Positions 46,491 to 58,170 of a stretch of 64,000 bases of DNA are shown here, one piece after another. This DNA comes from Brienomyrus brachyistius (taxonomy: Eukaryota > Chordata > Actinopteri > Osteoglossiformes > Mormyridae), in NCBI RefSeq assembly GCF_023856365.1, contig NC_064538.1, positions 7,634,435 to 7,698,434 of the forward strand. Reading direction: 5' to 3'. A program made the translations under genes and the position numbers. Position 1 is the first letter of the stretch; every line of letters starts with the position of its first letter. The notes beneath the pieces were generated by a model, which saw only the letters and a list, made by a program, of their open reading frames with translations, was not told the origin of the DNA and did no database searches.

Positions 46491-47815
46491 CTGTACACAA
46501 TCACGCACATGCATGCACACACCCCCCTGCTGTGGCCCCCAGTAATTACAGCTGTCACTGCTTGTTTAGTTTTTCTGGTGTTTACCTTTAAGTGGCTGTT
46601 CCCCCCAAGCTGACGAGCAATGCTATGTAATGAAGTCTTTAATATTTAATGCTATTGGATTTGCGGCGCTAATAAACGACACGTGCTCCCATTAAGTGTA
46701 TCCGAAGTCAAGCGGCAGTGCTGCACGGCGCGGCGTAAATCACAGCATCCCCAGCCTTTTAATTATTCATTATCAACATGGCATGTGGCAGCCCGTCACC
46801 CCGGCTCCCTCGGCTGCTGTCGCTTCCCTTTTGCCGTCCGAATGGAGCCATGTTTACGTACTGTGATTTCGCTTCTTTATCCCCTAAACCGTCGATCCGG
46901 AGCTGCATTTTTTTGGCTCTCACCCTGAGTTTACCAACAAAAAGATGTTTTGTGTACAGTAGATTTTAGAAATCGTTTTGTGTTTAGTCAGTCTCATTTA
47001 TTTATTTTTTTTTTCAAGTAAAATGAAACCGGCACAAAATCTATGGCTTAAATTGCTGTAATTGGAATGATGGCTCTCTCCTTTGCTTCAGTTTAATTCT
47101 GTAGTCCTCGTTTTGTCTGACTGTGCTGTGAAGAGATTGGAGCTGCTTCTCACGGCGTTTTTTTTCCTGTTGCTCTGTATAGTGTGTTTTTCTCTAATTG
47201 ACTGCTTTTAGTCCCTCTTTACCGCTGCCTATTGATTCGGCAACTTAGAAAAAACAGGTTATCAAGAGAAGTTCGGCTGGGTGTTTTACTGAATCATACC
47301 TGTCTGCTAAGGAGACAGACAGTGCAGGCATGAATCACAGAGGGGCTGCTTGTCATTGTTTTTTTTACTTCATTATTCTTTGGCTTGTCTTTTCTGCTGA
47401 TTGTTCACCAAAACCCATTTATTAATACTTCCGCAAACGTGGCCCTTCCAACCAAGTCTCGTCTTCCGGCAGGTAAGTCAGCGGGGCTGTTTATCGAGCT
47501 CACATCTGCAGAAAATATACTGATGTTCAGCATGCCCAAAGAAAAATGTCAGGGCTGTGGAAGCCATCGATTGAAGGGGGGGGGGGGGTATAGCAAGGTC
47601 TCTACCGCACTGCCACATGTCGGCAGGCTGCTCGCCCCGATGCGGTCCTGCTCAGAGAAGATGAATTAGATACTCGAGTCAATGGCTTGGTCAGCGCCTC
47701 CACACCCTGCATGCTTACAGTGATCAAGACGAGCAGAGCAGTGTGGACACCCCTTTGCCAAAACCGGCCCTCGAGTCCACCTGTTCCTTTAGGAAACTGG
47801 GCCAGTAACAGCACT
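46491..47815. other. Non-coding stretch
   Basis: About 46600-46680 and 46970-47400 are AT-rich with T-runs (for example near 47004, 47159 and 47359). G13 is at 47576-47588. No exon or transposon end is recognised. Confidence 0.45.
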
Positions 47816-48142
47816 GGTCTCCCTGCTGAAAAACGAGCAGGTTGACCAATTTATCATACTTGACCAGCTTATGATATTTTTTTGCGTGATGGATTGATAG
47901 TTAAGCTAGTCATACCAGCTTATGAGGGTCATCCTAGCTAGTTTAGCTGGTCATGCCCACATGACTAGCTTGATACTGTAGGCTTGCCACACCAGCATGA
48001 CCAACTGGTGACCCAGCCAGCTAATCCATTAAAGACCAGGAAGACCTGGGACATGACTATCTGAGACTATCTTAGACCAGCTAAAACCAGCTACCAGCAT
48101 AACATGCTTAGGTGGGATGGTGGGAATGTTCTGCTGGAGAAA
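47816..48142. mobile_element. MITE with many ACCAGCT/AGCTGGT motifs
   Basis: About 330 bases built around GACCAGCT, AGCTGGT, CATACCAGCTTATGA and CAGCTAAAACCAGCT. The left end is TCTCCCTGCTGAAAA; the right end in reverse complement is TTTCTCCAGCAGAACATTCC, giving weak terminal inverted repeats. This pattern (ACCAGCATAAACCAGCTTAA...) is a well-known kind of fish non-autonomous repeat. No transposase and no clear target-site duplication. Confidence 0.6.
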
Positions 48143-48669
48143 AGTGCTGCGCCGAGCCCATATAAACCTCGCAGTTCTGCTCCCTCTGCATTTTCTAATG
48201 TACATATAATGCTGCAGTGGCCTTCCTCAGAGACATAGCTGGTTGGTGATCCAGAGAGAAACGCTCACCATTTAAACGAATGACTCCTAACAGATTCGTG
48301 AAGGCAATGGCTTGGTGCGTTTTGCCACATAAGCCGTATGTATAAGGAGAGTTGCAAAGGTTAGCATAGTGCAATAGCAATAGCGGCAGATGGGTCTCGC
48401 TCACATGACGATCCTCGCTCAGGAGAGCCGTTTTCTCCGCTGAGTGGTGCCCTATGAGTCCCGGATCACCTGCCGACCTCTGTCATTATACAGCCCAGCA
48501 GAGAATCATCGTTAGTAAATGCAGCTAATGACCTGTGACCCCGAGGTGCAGAGATCCCTATTCCCTGAGTCATATTTGCAGAGCCCTCAGTGCCATCTGC
48601 TTATTCTGCTCTAGGATTGGTCAGATCGTTTCATCGGCCGATGTTTCGTCTTGTCTTTAATTGCGAATA
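48143..48669. other. Non-coding stretch
   Basis: Unique-looking DNA between two transposable elements. No signal. Confidence 0.4.
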
Positions 48670-48810
48670 CCAGTGTCTCCCAGTCCAGTGCTTGGGGACC
48701 CACAGAAAATCGATGTTGCTGGGAGGGAGCAAAAATGTGGACTGGAAGCTGGGAGGGAGCAAAAATGTGGACAGGCTGTGGGTCCCAGAGGACCGGACTG
48801 GGAAACATTG
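48670..48810. mobile_element. Small inverted-repeat element with a 30-bp internal duplication
   Basis: The left end CCAGTGTCTCCCAGTCCAGT then GCTTGGGGACCCACAG pairs with the right end, whose reverse complement is CAATGTTTCCCAGTCCGGTC then CTCTGGGACCCACAG. These are terminal inverted repeats of about 35 bases. Inside, GGGAGGGAGCAAAAATGTGG occurs twice with period 30 (from 48721 and 48751). The element at 2314-2620 is a relative in which the same internal unit reached about seven copies. Confidence 0.8.
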
Positions 48811-48814
48811 GCAC

Positions 48815-49313
48815 ACAGAGTGCTGTGCAAATGTCTTAAGGGTCCAAGAAAAGAGGTTTAAATAATCTTTATATTGGTGTAAAACCAGGATATTTTTTTC
48901 TGTCAAAGTGTCAGTTTAGCCATTTCAGAACCTCAAATCACCGTATTATTTGCAGCGACCATCCAATACACCCATGTCTTCGTTGACTCAACCACTAACA
49001 TATCATGTTTGGCTAATCAATACCACATCAAAATATTTAAGGAAATGAAGTTAATCATGCAAGCTGGTGGTTACACTTAACGGATGCATGGAAAGCGCCC
49101 CTAGGGTGCCCCTAAGGAGAGGTTTGGAAACCTAAGTGGTGTTTTTCTAGCCAGCCAAAAGACATCAGTAATTATTTTTTTAATCACGTAACTGTCTATT
49201 TTCAGATATTCTATGATGATTTTTTTCCCCTGACCAAATATACAATTACTACCAAAATAAACAGCTTCAAACATTTTCTTTGACTGCCGAAGAGTTTTGC
49301 ACAGTACTGCACA
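48815..49313. mobile_element. Tc1/mariner-like non-autonomous element
   Basis: The left end AGTGCTGTGCAAATGTCTTA and the reverse complement of the right end, AGTACTGTGCAAAACTCTTC, form degenerate terminal inverted repeats of the kind ACAGTACTGTGCAAAAGTCTT known from fish Tc1-like elements. The interior (about 450 bases) is AT-rich and has no transposase frame. The TA target duplication is not visible, owing to divergence. Confidence 0.65.
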
Positions 49314-49334
49314 TATTGTCTGTATTCATACATT

Positions 49335-49478
49335 CGATCGATCATTCATTCATCCGTCCATTTTGCATAACTGCTTATTCAGAACAGATCGTGGTCAGCC
49401 TGGCACCTATCTCAGGATCGCCACGCAGGGGATACCATGGATGGGATGCCAGTCCATTGCAGGGCAAGCGATTGCAAC
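49335..49478 (-). mobile_element. SINE 3'-body and tail fragment
   Basis: CATCCGTCCATTTTGCATAA then CTGCTTATTCAGAACAGATC then CCATGGATGGGATGCCAGTC then CATTGCAGGGCA is the reverse of the 43862-44047 copy. The tRNA head is missing. Confidence 0.65.
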
Positions 49479-49739
49479 ATGAACAATACAGGTGCACTAT
49501 TACATCTAAGCCATACGTTGTTTTTTTTTTTTTTGTGAACATCCATGCAACATTGGGAGCACATCCAGACCCCTATAAATACTGTATGTACAGAGCACAT
49601 TGACAGCACATTGACATACATCCACATAATGACTGATGGCATGGTGCTGTATACATTAACTTGATCATATGACGGGTGGCTCTTTACTGGCGTTCCGTTA
49701 TTCTTTTCCCATGTCGAATTCCTCATATGCAGCTCATAT
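49479..49739. other. Non-coding stretch
   Basis: T14 lies at about 49521-49534. GACAGCACATTGACA-like direct repeats lie at about 49590-49620. No gene is recognised. Confidence 0.4.
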
Positions 49740-50340
49740 CCATCACATTAATTAGCCTTTGAGTGTCAGACATTATGATAATGTATTGCTCTCACACAGA
49801 GACCACTTGATAAAATGACATTTCTAGACAGGTAATTGAACTGTTTGGGAATGAATATTTCTGTACCACAAAAGTTATTGTGCTCTCGGGGAGACCCAGT
49901 TTGCCGTTCCTAATGAAAACTAGTTGTGTGCTTTAAACTGCTGAGCAAAGAGTAATTTTTGAAGCCAATTATGTCCTGTGGAAACAATTAGAGCTTTGTG
50001 TATTAAAGTATTAAAGGTATGCTGCCTTTGGGAAAGCATGGATCCACTGGGCGCCCTGCTCCTGAATTAAACCTCTTTGTCTATAATTGGTTGCTGTTTT
50101 TGCACTACATTTATGTTTTACTCACTTATTAAGTATCACTCTATTATCTCCTGTAGTCCACTTAAAAATGTCTGAAATAAAATAAATAGTTCAACTGATG
50201 CTCTCCTCCAAACCAACTTTAGCTTAAAAATACCCAAACAGCAAAACAATAATATTGTTATTTTTGACACATGGCTTGCGTAAAATATGTTAAACATTTG
50301 CAAATGTTATTAAATGATGTTGAAATTGTGTCTGCGTTCC
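49740..50340. promoter_or_regulatory. Candidate conserved non-coding block (strongest in window)
   Basis: Six hundred bases free of transposons and microsatellites, with balanced AT-rich sequence and many short cores: ATTAATTAGCC (49747), GGTAATTGAACTG (49831), AACAATTAGAGC (49983), CTATAATTGGTTGC (50080). No frame exceeds chance. By texture it is the best candidate in this window for a deeply conserved enhancer. This is inference without alignment. Confidence 0.4.
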
Positions 50341-51559
50341 TCCTAGGGGACGAGTAAACGTTGTACCACATAGTTCAAATAGAATGTAATAGAAATCTAA
50401 AATAAGGAATCCCAATGTTTCCATGTATAGGAGAAAGTCTGTAATTTGTAAGTGTGCCTATCACAGCAGTATTTCAGAACGGTGTCATGGTCTGTTTGAT
50501 ACCTCTGTCACCCTGTCCGTGATAATAGCATGAATTTTACATTGACGTGACACTGGTATGCACTGGGCCTTCCCGATTGCACTTAACTGGGTAAATTTAT
50601 ACAATTTTTATAGTTCTCTTGGTCTGTATTTTTTTATTTTTTTTGCCATCTGGAAACTGGCTACTAAGTTAGTCGTGTGCTAAGAAATGAGGCGCAATCT
50701 GTGAGGTTTCATCTAATTTAATACTTCAAACCAGCGATCCTGCCCCTGTGGATTCTGAAGTCTCCTTTCATAAATACTTTTATCTCTTAGTGCCAGAACA
50801 GCTGTTCCCATGAGTGCTGTTATTTGTCTCTATTAAGAGTTGAGCGATGCATGATGTGACTTATAACCCGCACATCGCCAGCATCCTTGACGCACCCCGG
50901 CCACAGTACGAGCACAAACCTGAAATGCCATGAATGCACTTGTTACAGAGTCAGGAGCTGGCTTATGCCCCAAGGAAACCATTTAAGATAATACGGATGG
51001 GCGCATTATGCCGTTTCCTGCACCCTGTGCGGCCTGCGATGAGGGTGGTGTCATACGGGTCCGCTCGAGCTGCTCGCAGAAATAACAGCAGCGTGAAGCG
51101 AGAGACATGAATTCCAGCCTTATCGTAGGTCTGGCAGAGCGAGTGACCGAACAGCTTGATAATAGCCGGCCAACAGGTGGGCGTGGCCTTTGTTGCCCAG
51201 CTGTTTTCTGATTGGCCGTTGGGAGACCCGCCCACGAGAACGGAACGCGCTACAGCATTACAGCGAAGCATGACCAGCTGGAAATGGGTAATTTTATTGT
51301 ATCTTGCCATTTATTTGGGGCTGCAGCTGATTCCAGTGTCTTAACAGCTGGCTGACTGTCTTCACCCATGAAATGAATGGTGCCCATTCCTGTTGAAAAA
51401 AAGGGAGTAACAGAGCCAAGGTCTTCAGTTCCCTGAAAGACAGTATAACTGCCACAGCCCCCCCTCGCCATTTGTCTTACTATTGCTTCGTTGTTCACAG
51501 CCCTCCGTCACGCCAGGGAGGGGTGGAAAGGAGATATATCGTGCTGTACAGGCAGTTGA
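50341..51559. other. Non-coding stretch
   Basis: AT-rich to about 50860, then of mixed composition. About 51165-51250 combines GGGCGTGGCC, an inverted CCAAT box (GATTGGCC) and GACCCGCCCACG, a promoter-like cluster with no gene attached. The 115-codon minus frame at 50963-51310 has no domain. Confidence 0.4.
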
Positions 51560-52110
51560 TAATATCATTTATAGATCTCTGATTCTTATCTAGTTCCTCT
51601 CACTCGGAGCACTTGCTTTGGGGAGAGAAATATCAAGCGCGCTGATGATGACAGTGCAGTGAAATAAGTTCTTGATCCCACTGGTTTCTGCTCCCAGATC
51701 CAACTCGCTTTTCAGGGACCTCCTGGGGCTTGACAGAAAAAAATCTCATCCCTGTAAGAAGGGCGTTTGCCTTATTTACATGAAATGAAATGCACCCTCC
51801 CCTTAGCAGAGCATGTTCCTCACCGAGACACGCCTGTCATCAGCCTGCGAGAGATGTTCTTCAAATGCCTGGCATTTTATAATAATGCTAATGAGTGCAG
51901 ATACGCCGCTTTGTCGCAATCACTTTTCTCCAGTAGGAATTTAATTATTTTCTGCCAATATTACCCTCAGTTTTCTCTGTTCCATAATTGAATTTTTAAT
52001 GACGCGCTGTACAGTATCACTAGTGCAATACATTGGGGGAATCTGCAATATAATATGTAAATTTGTAAATACGAATTTAATTTACCTCTCCCTAGTTAAT
52101 ATGTTTTGGA
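51560..52110. promoter_or_regulatory. Candidate conserved non-coding block
   Basis: Repeat-free DNA with ATTTATAGATCTCTG, ATAATAATGCTAATGAGTGC (about 51879) and GGAATTTAATTATTTTCTGC (about 51936). Texture and motif density are like the block at 49740-50340, and the two may be parts of one regulatory domain. Confidence 0.35.
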
Positions 52111-55100
52111 TTCATCCTGAAAGAAATTGGCCCTGATTGGGTGAGGCAAGTTTTTTTTAAAAGTGATTGGCTTCAGCCCAGAGTTTGCGGGAAGAGTGAT
52201 TCCTGAGGTTTAGCATCCCAAACTTACGCTTAACTTGGGTTATTAAAAGAAAACAAAAATAAATAAAGCTTCGTGTTCTTTATGTCAACCCTGTGTGAAA
52301 ACGATTTGCAGATAAAATATGTGTTGGCAGAGTAAGTGCACATGTTCCAAAACTGTATGCATGCCGTACATAGTCTTAAAAAGAGAATGCATTCATATGC
52401 AAGGCCGGGAAGACCTGCTGAAGTGATTATCATATTGGCCTGTTTGCCTGCATACAGTATGTGCACTGGACGCATGGAACTCACACAATGTGCATGCAGA
52501 AATCCAACTCAATATGAACTCATCTTTGGCATTTTGGTTTATTAACACGTACCGGATGCTCTCTCTTTAAACTCTCAGTGTATTGCGGGCGTCCCGATTG
52601 TTGGGTAAGAGGGGCAGAATGCATAAAGGGTGAGAATCTAATTAAAATAAGGAAGCCGTCATCCGTGATTAGAGCCACAAAGGACCCGGGGAGCTTGAGA
52701 ATTAAGGTGTGATTGTTATCAAATATTGAAAAAATAAATCATGTTTTGGGGGGTGGGGTTGTAATTACTGGGGAATTACATGGTTCTCCATGAGTCATGG
52801 AGGTGGGGGGGGGGGGTGTGTTATCTTTTGCAGTTCAGAGGTACATTAAGGATGCAGAGTCAGTGAGCTCTGAGCGTGCTGCGGCTTCTAGGGCTTGACC
52901 TATGCACCCGAGAATGGGAATGACCAAAAATCCTGGATGTATGCATGCGGTCTAGCAGATTGGGCCTCTGGTTGGGCTGCTGGCTCGAGGTGCCTCTCCT
53001 TTCTCCTTTGATTGTGATTAGATCGTAGTTATAATCATTATGACATACATTTAAATGTCACAGCGTAGCATCTTTAGAAGAGGTAAAGCTATCTGTAATG
53101 ATCACAGGGCCTGTGTTCTCAGTGCTGTCTTCCTGGGGGGGGGGTGGGGGTGGGGGGCTATTATTGCCATCTTGTTCAATTTGTTGTTTTCCAGCCGGCT
53201 GGGATTCATCATCTTTGATTTTTTGACCGAAAATGTTATGGGTGGGGAGGAGGGCTATGAAAAGAAATGTCAGTGTATGTTTTATTAACCCCACACCGCC
53301 ACCCCCCGAGACGGCAGTATATCTCAGTGCTGCTTGTTTAGCCCGCCTCTGCTGTTTTGCTCGGAGCGTATTGGTGTAGAAGCAAGTGACCGGGGCGCAG
53401 AGGCTCAGGCAGGAGCCCACCATGTTGCCTGAGGCGGGCTTAGAGGCTGCTGGTGAGGGGAGACTGTACCACCGGGAGTAAACGGGGGGAACGGGAGAAT
53501 CCAGTGCCTGCAGGTTGGGGGGTGACATTATTACTTATAAAATAAGATATCTTAAAGTGCCTTTAGCACGAATGAGGGTCTTTTTTTCTCTGCCGGACAC
53601 CACGCCGGTATGGCCAACAGGAAAAGGTCTAGTGGCCTTAAAATAATCACGTTAGACAAGCAGGCAGCAACATAAGAAACATTCATTTTAATTCCTGGTT
53701 CCTTCAGGGGTCACTGACAACTCCGTGCTGTTCAGCCGCTGCAGATGATGCGCCGATATGCTCCTTCTCTGTCCCTTCCTCTGCCCTCTGTATATCACCA
53801 TACAGTATCTATGCGTTTATTGTTTTCCGTCTCTGACATTCAAACGGTTTCAGTAAAACATCCGTCAGCGTTACATGGCTAGGAAGCGGCCAAATGAGTT
53901 TGCAATTTTAAAATGTCAGCAGAAATAAATCCAATGTCAATATGGAGAAAAAAAAACACTTGGCGTTCCATGAAACGGAGCAGAGCGAACAAGAACAGCA
54001 AGGCGTGATAATTAACTGCATATTGATGGAATTTGTGAAATCCTTCAAACGGGATTTAGGGAGAAAAGTCTAAACAAAAGGACTTTTTTTTGGAGAAATG
54101 ATTTTCTTTTTCTTCAAAGGAGGATAAATGTGGCGCTGCGGTCATGTGTTTAGCAACCGTGTCCTCATATTCTGGCGGAAGGGGCTCATTTAGCGCTCTC
54201 TGAATCTCCACTCCGCATGTAAATCCATTGGTCACCGGCTGCCGCACATCCCAGATTGCACTCCCAGGGCTGTAAAAGAGGTGCTGTATCAGTCTTTGCC
54301 CGATCCAGCACGGATCAAATGATGCGACTGGAAATGCCGCCTCTTCATGGCGACACGTATAGCTAATATCAGGCAGTTACGTCACTCTCGTGCCTCCATC
54401 CCGCAAATTGGCCCCTTTGGGCCCGGAAAACACTTTGCTACCTGGACCAGGCCAGAGCCCGCAAGCCCTGTAGTTCCACTCTCTCAGCTTCTGTACTTAA
54501 ATCAATCCACGCCTTGATTACAGACAAATTAGCCCACAGTATCTCAAACCAAGGGTTTGGTAGTGATGAAAAGGTATGATGACCACTGGAATATGACTAT
54601 ATCATATACTGTTGCTGTAGGTTTGATGCAGATGAAAAGCAGAGAGTAACTCATAGCTGAGTGTGTACGCACACATAGACACATCACGCTGCGTGGGAGT
54701 CCTGATACTGTAGCCTCCACAGTCTAAGCACAGTCTGCTTATCACGGCGCAGAGAGGCAGGGAACTCAGGGGGCGGGGCAAGGAAATTAGGGGGTGTGTC
54801 CAGAGTGCAAGCATTACATATACAGTATAGGTGCCAAGGGACCTCAGTGTCTTGCTGGGGCATCAATTTTTATACCGGATAGGGGTCTTTAAAACCCCTT
54901 ATTATAGGCATTTATGGGCCAGCTTCAAATGGCCTGTTTTTTTTTAAACTTTGTGCTTTTTAAATGTTACATGATTACCAAAATCAATGGCGGGGCCTTT
55001 ATAAAAGTCCCCCAATGCCTCAGTGTAATCGAAAAAGAAGCCATATTGATGTAGCAGTTAGTGGTTGATATTCATGAATGAAGAGAGTTACCTCTTGTTG

Positions 55101-56597
55101 CAGTACACATTCAAATGGGCAAAATGCTGACCTGCACTGTGGTCTGGCTCGTCCTGAGAAGATGTGAGACCAAGTTATGTTCTAATATGCTTGCATCAGT
55201 ACTCAGAAAAATACTCAGAACAATAGAGAAATATCATAATAGGGTAATATTGCACCTTACGTCACTCCATTCTCATTTTTTTCTTCATTGTTGTTGTTTT
55301 TTAACTGATATTTAATTCATTGTGAATCATACATCAGCAAGGTAAACTGCTCCGATAGCAATAGCTGATTTGTGCTTGCATAGTCTTCCACTTTAGGTGC
55401 CAATGTATTTGCATGGTCTTTCGATAGTTTAGGACAAAGTTCTGCCTTGCTGACCCCCCGCTTTCTCTTAATAAGAAAATAAAGGCCCCCACAGAATTTA
55501 ATCTGCACTACAGCTGTATGGTAGCAAGAAACTGGAAAAGAAGGCAATGTTATCCACTTTAATATTCCCCTATTATAGTTTAATACAATTTAGAGGCCTT
55601 TGGATTTTGCATATGTAGCTGAATGTGCATTTTTTTCCCAGTACTCAGTGCTGTGTAAGTGCTCCTGCGATATAGAGAGGAGCGGTATAGCAATCACTGA
55701 GGTGTAACTTATGGGATATAATTATATTTCCTCAACAAATTGCCCAAAGGAGCTGTGCAATTATCAAGGAAAGGATTAATACCATTTAAACTGATTGTAC
55801 CTGACTGCATTTCTGCAGTTGATTAATAATTGTCGTTGAGCTCTTGATCCCATCATAAGGTCTTACTAGGATCGCCCCATTTTTCAAGGAAAAGTTAGAT
55901 TACATTATTTATGCATTGTGTGATTTTGAGGTGGGAGGGACAGGGCTGTGGGTGGGGCGGGTAACGCTAATCAAATAAGGCTGCTTTTGCAAATGTGACA
56001 TTTAAGGCCTGTGAGGCTGCTGTCTCTGCCATTTGCCTTTTTTTCACAGCTAATGTGTCTGCATGCGCCGGCCCCCTCCTCCAAAGATCCGGAACGGTCT
56101 CTGGTTGCCATGGAGTTGGCAGATGCATGGTAGGGTTAGGGTAATGTGTCACTTAAAGGCACAGGCTCAAAGGCGGAGGACTCTTGGCCATCGTACCATA
56201 GAGGCTGCTGCCTTAACTGAACCTCTCCTTTAAGAAGAAAAATACAGCTGTCAAAACTGGAGGTCACTTTTGGACAGAGACATTAGCCAAACATTGAAAT
56301 CATTATTGCTAAGCAATGGAAGCGTATCGAAATCCAGCCATGGGCTGTTTTTGAACAGTACTATTGTGATGATATTTTGGAGAATTTCCCGATAGGGCTT
56401 CACGGCAGCACATTGTGTTCTCTGGTCATATGTTAATACTGCTCAGCTCTATCTGAAGCCATTCGCACAAGGCCTAAAATAATGGCAAAGCCCTGCTCAA
56501 TTTAAAGAGGCCGCCTAGCTACCATAAAGTGGGAAACCCATATGTGGAACTGTAGACTGTCCATTTAATTACACCGGAGTCCTGCAAGGCTCTTTGT
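52111..56597. other. Long non-coding stretch
   Basis: No transposon termini and no supported exon in almost 4.5 kb. Short G/T-rich tracts are at 52746-52758, 52804-52816 and 53137-53158. About 53660-54060 and 55720-55930 are AT-rich and free of repeats (TTAATAATTGTCGTTGAGCT at 55823), possibly regulatory. The frames at 53058-53528 (156 codons, minus) contain a proline/serine-rich low-complexity part and lack a domain. Confidence 0.4.
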
Positions 56598-56598
56598 G

Positions 56599-56644
<46 letters not shown>

Positions 56645-56922
56645 GATTATGTTTAAAATACATTGTGGGGACCAAATTCCCCCAGAATATAACAAAAACC
56701 TGTCATTTTGATGTTGTTGGGACCATTTTTCAGGTCCCCACAAAGATCTGAGAATGCAATCAAAAAAGTAAAAATGCCAAAAGCATTATATTTGGTTACT
56801 TATGGGTAAGGTTAGGGCTGGGTAGGGGTTAGGGTTGTCATGTTGGGATTAAAGTTTTCCCCATAGAAATCAATGCAGAGTCTCCACAAAGATATAATTG
56901 CAAACCTGTGTGTGTGTGTGTT
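56598..56922 (-). repeat. CA-bounded 'GTGGGGAC' dispersed repeat, copy 4
   Basis: Read on +: (GT)n at 56600-56636, ATTGTGGGGACCAAATTCCC, GGGACCATTTTTCAGGTCCC, AAAAATGCCAAAAGCATTAT, TTGGTTACTTATGGGTAAGG, TTAGGGCTGGGTAGGGGTTA, CCCCATAGAAATCAATGCAG and AGTCTCCACAAAGATATAAT, then another GT run (56908-56921). It is the reverse orientation of copies 1-3 and directly joined to copy 5. Confidence 0.85.
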
Positions 56923-57208
56923 TGGGAGGGGGGCACATCCATACTGTAGATCACATCTACGGACCAAATGTCCCGAAAGTGTGGTCATACCTGAAACTTC
57001 CTTACATTTTTCAGGCCCCCATTTGGATAACTTCAATTTTATAAAAATCTGTGTATACAATAAAAAAAAGTAAAAATGCCAAAAGTCTTGTATTTTGTTT
57101 GGTTACTTGTGGTTAAGGTTAGGGCTGGGTGGGGGGTTAAGGGTGTTGTGTTTGGGATTAGGGTTTTTCTCATAGAAATGAATGGAAGGTTCCCTTTTTG
57201 ATAGGTAT

Positions 57209-57256
<48 letters not shown>
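56923..57256 (-). repeat. CA-bounded 'GTGGGGAC' dispersed repeat, copy 5
   Basis: Read on +: AAAAATGCCAAAAGTCTTGT, TTGGTTACTTGTGGTTAAGG, TTAGGGCTGGGTGGGGGGTT, TTTCTCATAGAAATGAATGG, then a perfect (GT)21 at 57215-57256. The first part (56930-57050) is more diverged. It is tandem and same-strand with copy 4, so one pair may come from duplication. Confidence 0.8.
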
Positions 57257-57257
<1 letters not shown>

Positions 57258-57904
57258 CCCCCATCCATGCGAAGCTGAATTATGTTGACTTGTTCTCTCG
57301 GGATTGAATCGTGGAGGCAAGTGTCAGAGATGGATGGTACCATAGATGGCTCCTCGGACCAAACCTTCTTAAATATCTCCTCTTTCAGGACCTCTGACCT
57401 GCTCCCCATCTGAAATTCATTGTTCAGTGTCGGTGAATTATTTGGATGGAAATATGATGTTGGGTTTTAGAAGCAATTAGCTCTCAGACTCTGCTGCCGA
57501 TGGCATTAGCGCTGAAGACGTGCCGTTGGTTCGGTCAAAAAATCACCTGTGAAATAGTTACTTCATTCACGCCTTTTCAAGTGGTGTTGCGAGAACGTGG
57601 GATGGTGCGCCATTCCCTGGCTGCAGCGGCGAAGCGCAGTGAGTGGATGCCGTTTCGCTGTCTGCGTGCTGTCGTACGAGGTACAGCGTGAAGCCCACGA
57701 TAGAGGCAGGGCGTGCTGTCTGTGGAGAGCTGCGATTCTCACGTGACAGCCGCTAGATAAATGGACGCCATCCAATCTCTGCAGAAACTCCCACACGGAA
57801 TGAACTAACCTCCCTTTCTCACGTTTACATCCGGAAACACAAAAAAGAGAGAGAGAGAAACAATCTGGTAAGGTATATAATTAGACTTCAGTTTTATTTT
57901 TGAA
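57257..57904. other. Non-coding stretch
   Basis: Unique-looking DNA. Frames on both strands at 57500-57796 are short and overlapping. A GA run (GAGAGAGAGA) is at about 57848. No exon is supported. Confidence 0.4.
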
Positions 57905-58170
57905 TGTGGCTGCATCCATTCATCCCTATTCCATGACCCTAGAGTTACCGTGAGCCCTCCCCAGGAAGAAGAGGGCAGGTGATATACTGGAGGGGGAGCC
58001 AGTTCATCGTGGGACAGACACAACAGCTCGGGGACACTAATCCACCCAGACCGCATGTCTCTGAAGTATCCAGGGGAAACAAGGACAAACATGAGGGTCA
58101 CACACATGGAGAGCTGGAGCCAGACCCAAACCTGCACCCCTAGAGGTGTCAGACCACAGTGTCACCTACC
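57905..58170 (-). mobile_element. tRNA-headed teleost SINE, near full length
   Basis: On + it begins GCATCCATTCATCCCTATTC, passes GAGGGCAGGTGATATACTGG and CCAGTTCATCGTGGGACAGA, then GGAGAGCTGGAGCCAGACCC, then AAACCTGCACCCCTAGAGGT and GTCAGACCACAGTG. This is the full reversed order tail-body-head of the SINE family found at 23217. Confidence 0.65.

Noticed and set aside
56800..56850. Interstitial telomeric repeat (TTAGGG motifs)
   Set aside because: The TTAGGG-like words are part of the dispersed repeat found five times in the window, and there is no run of perfect telomere units.
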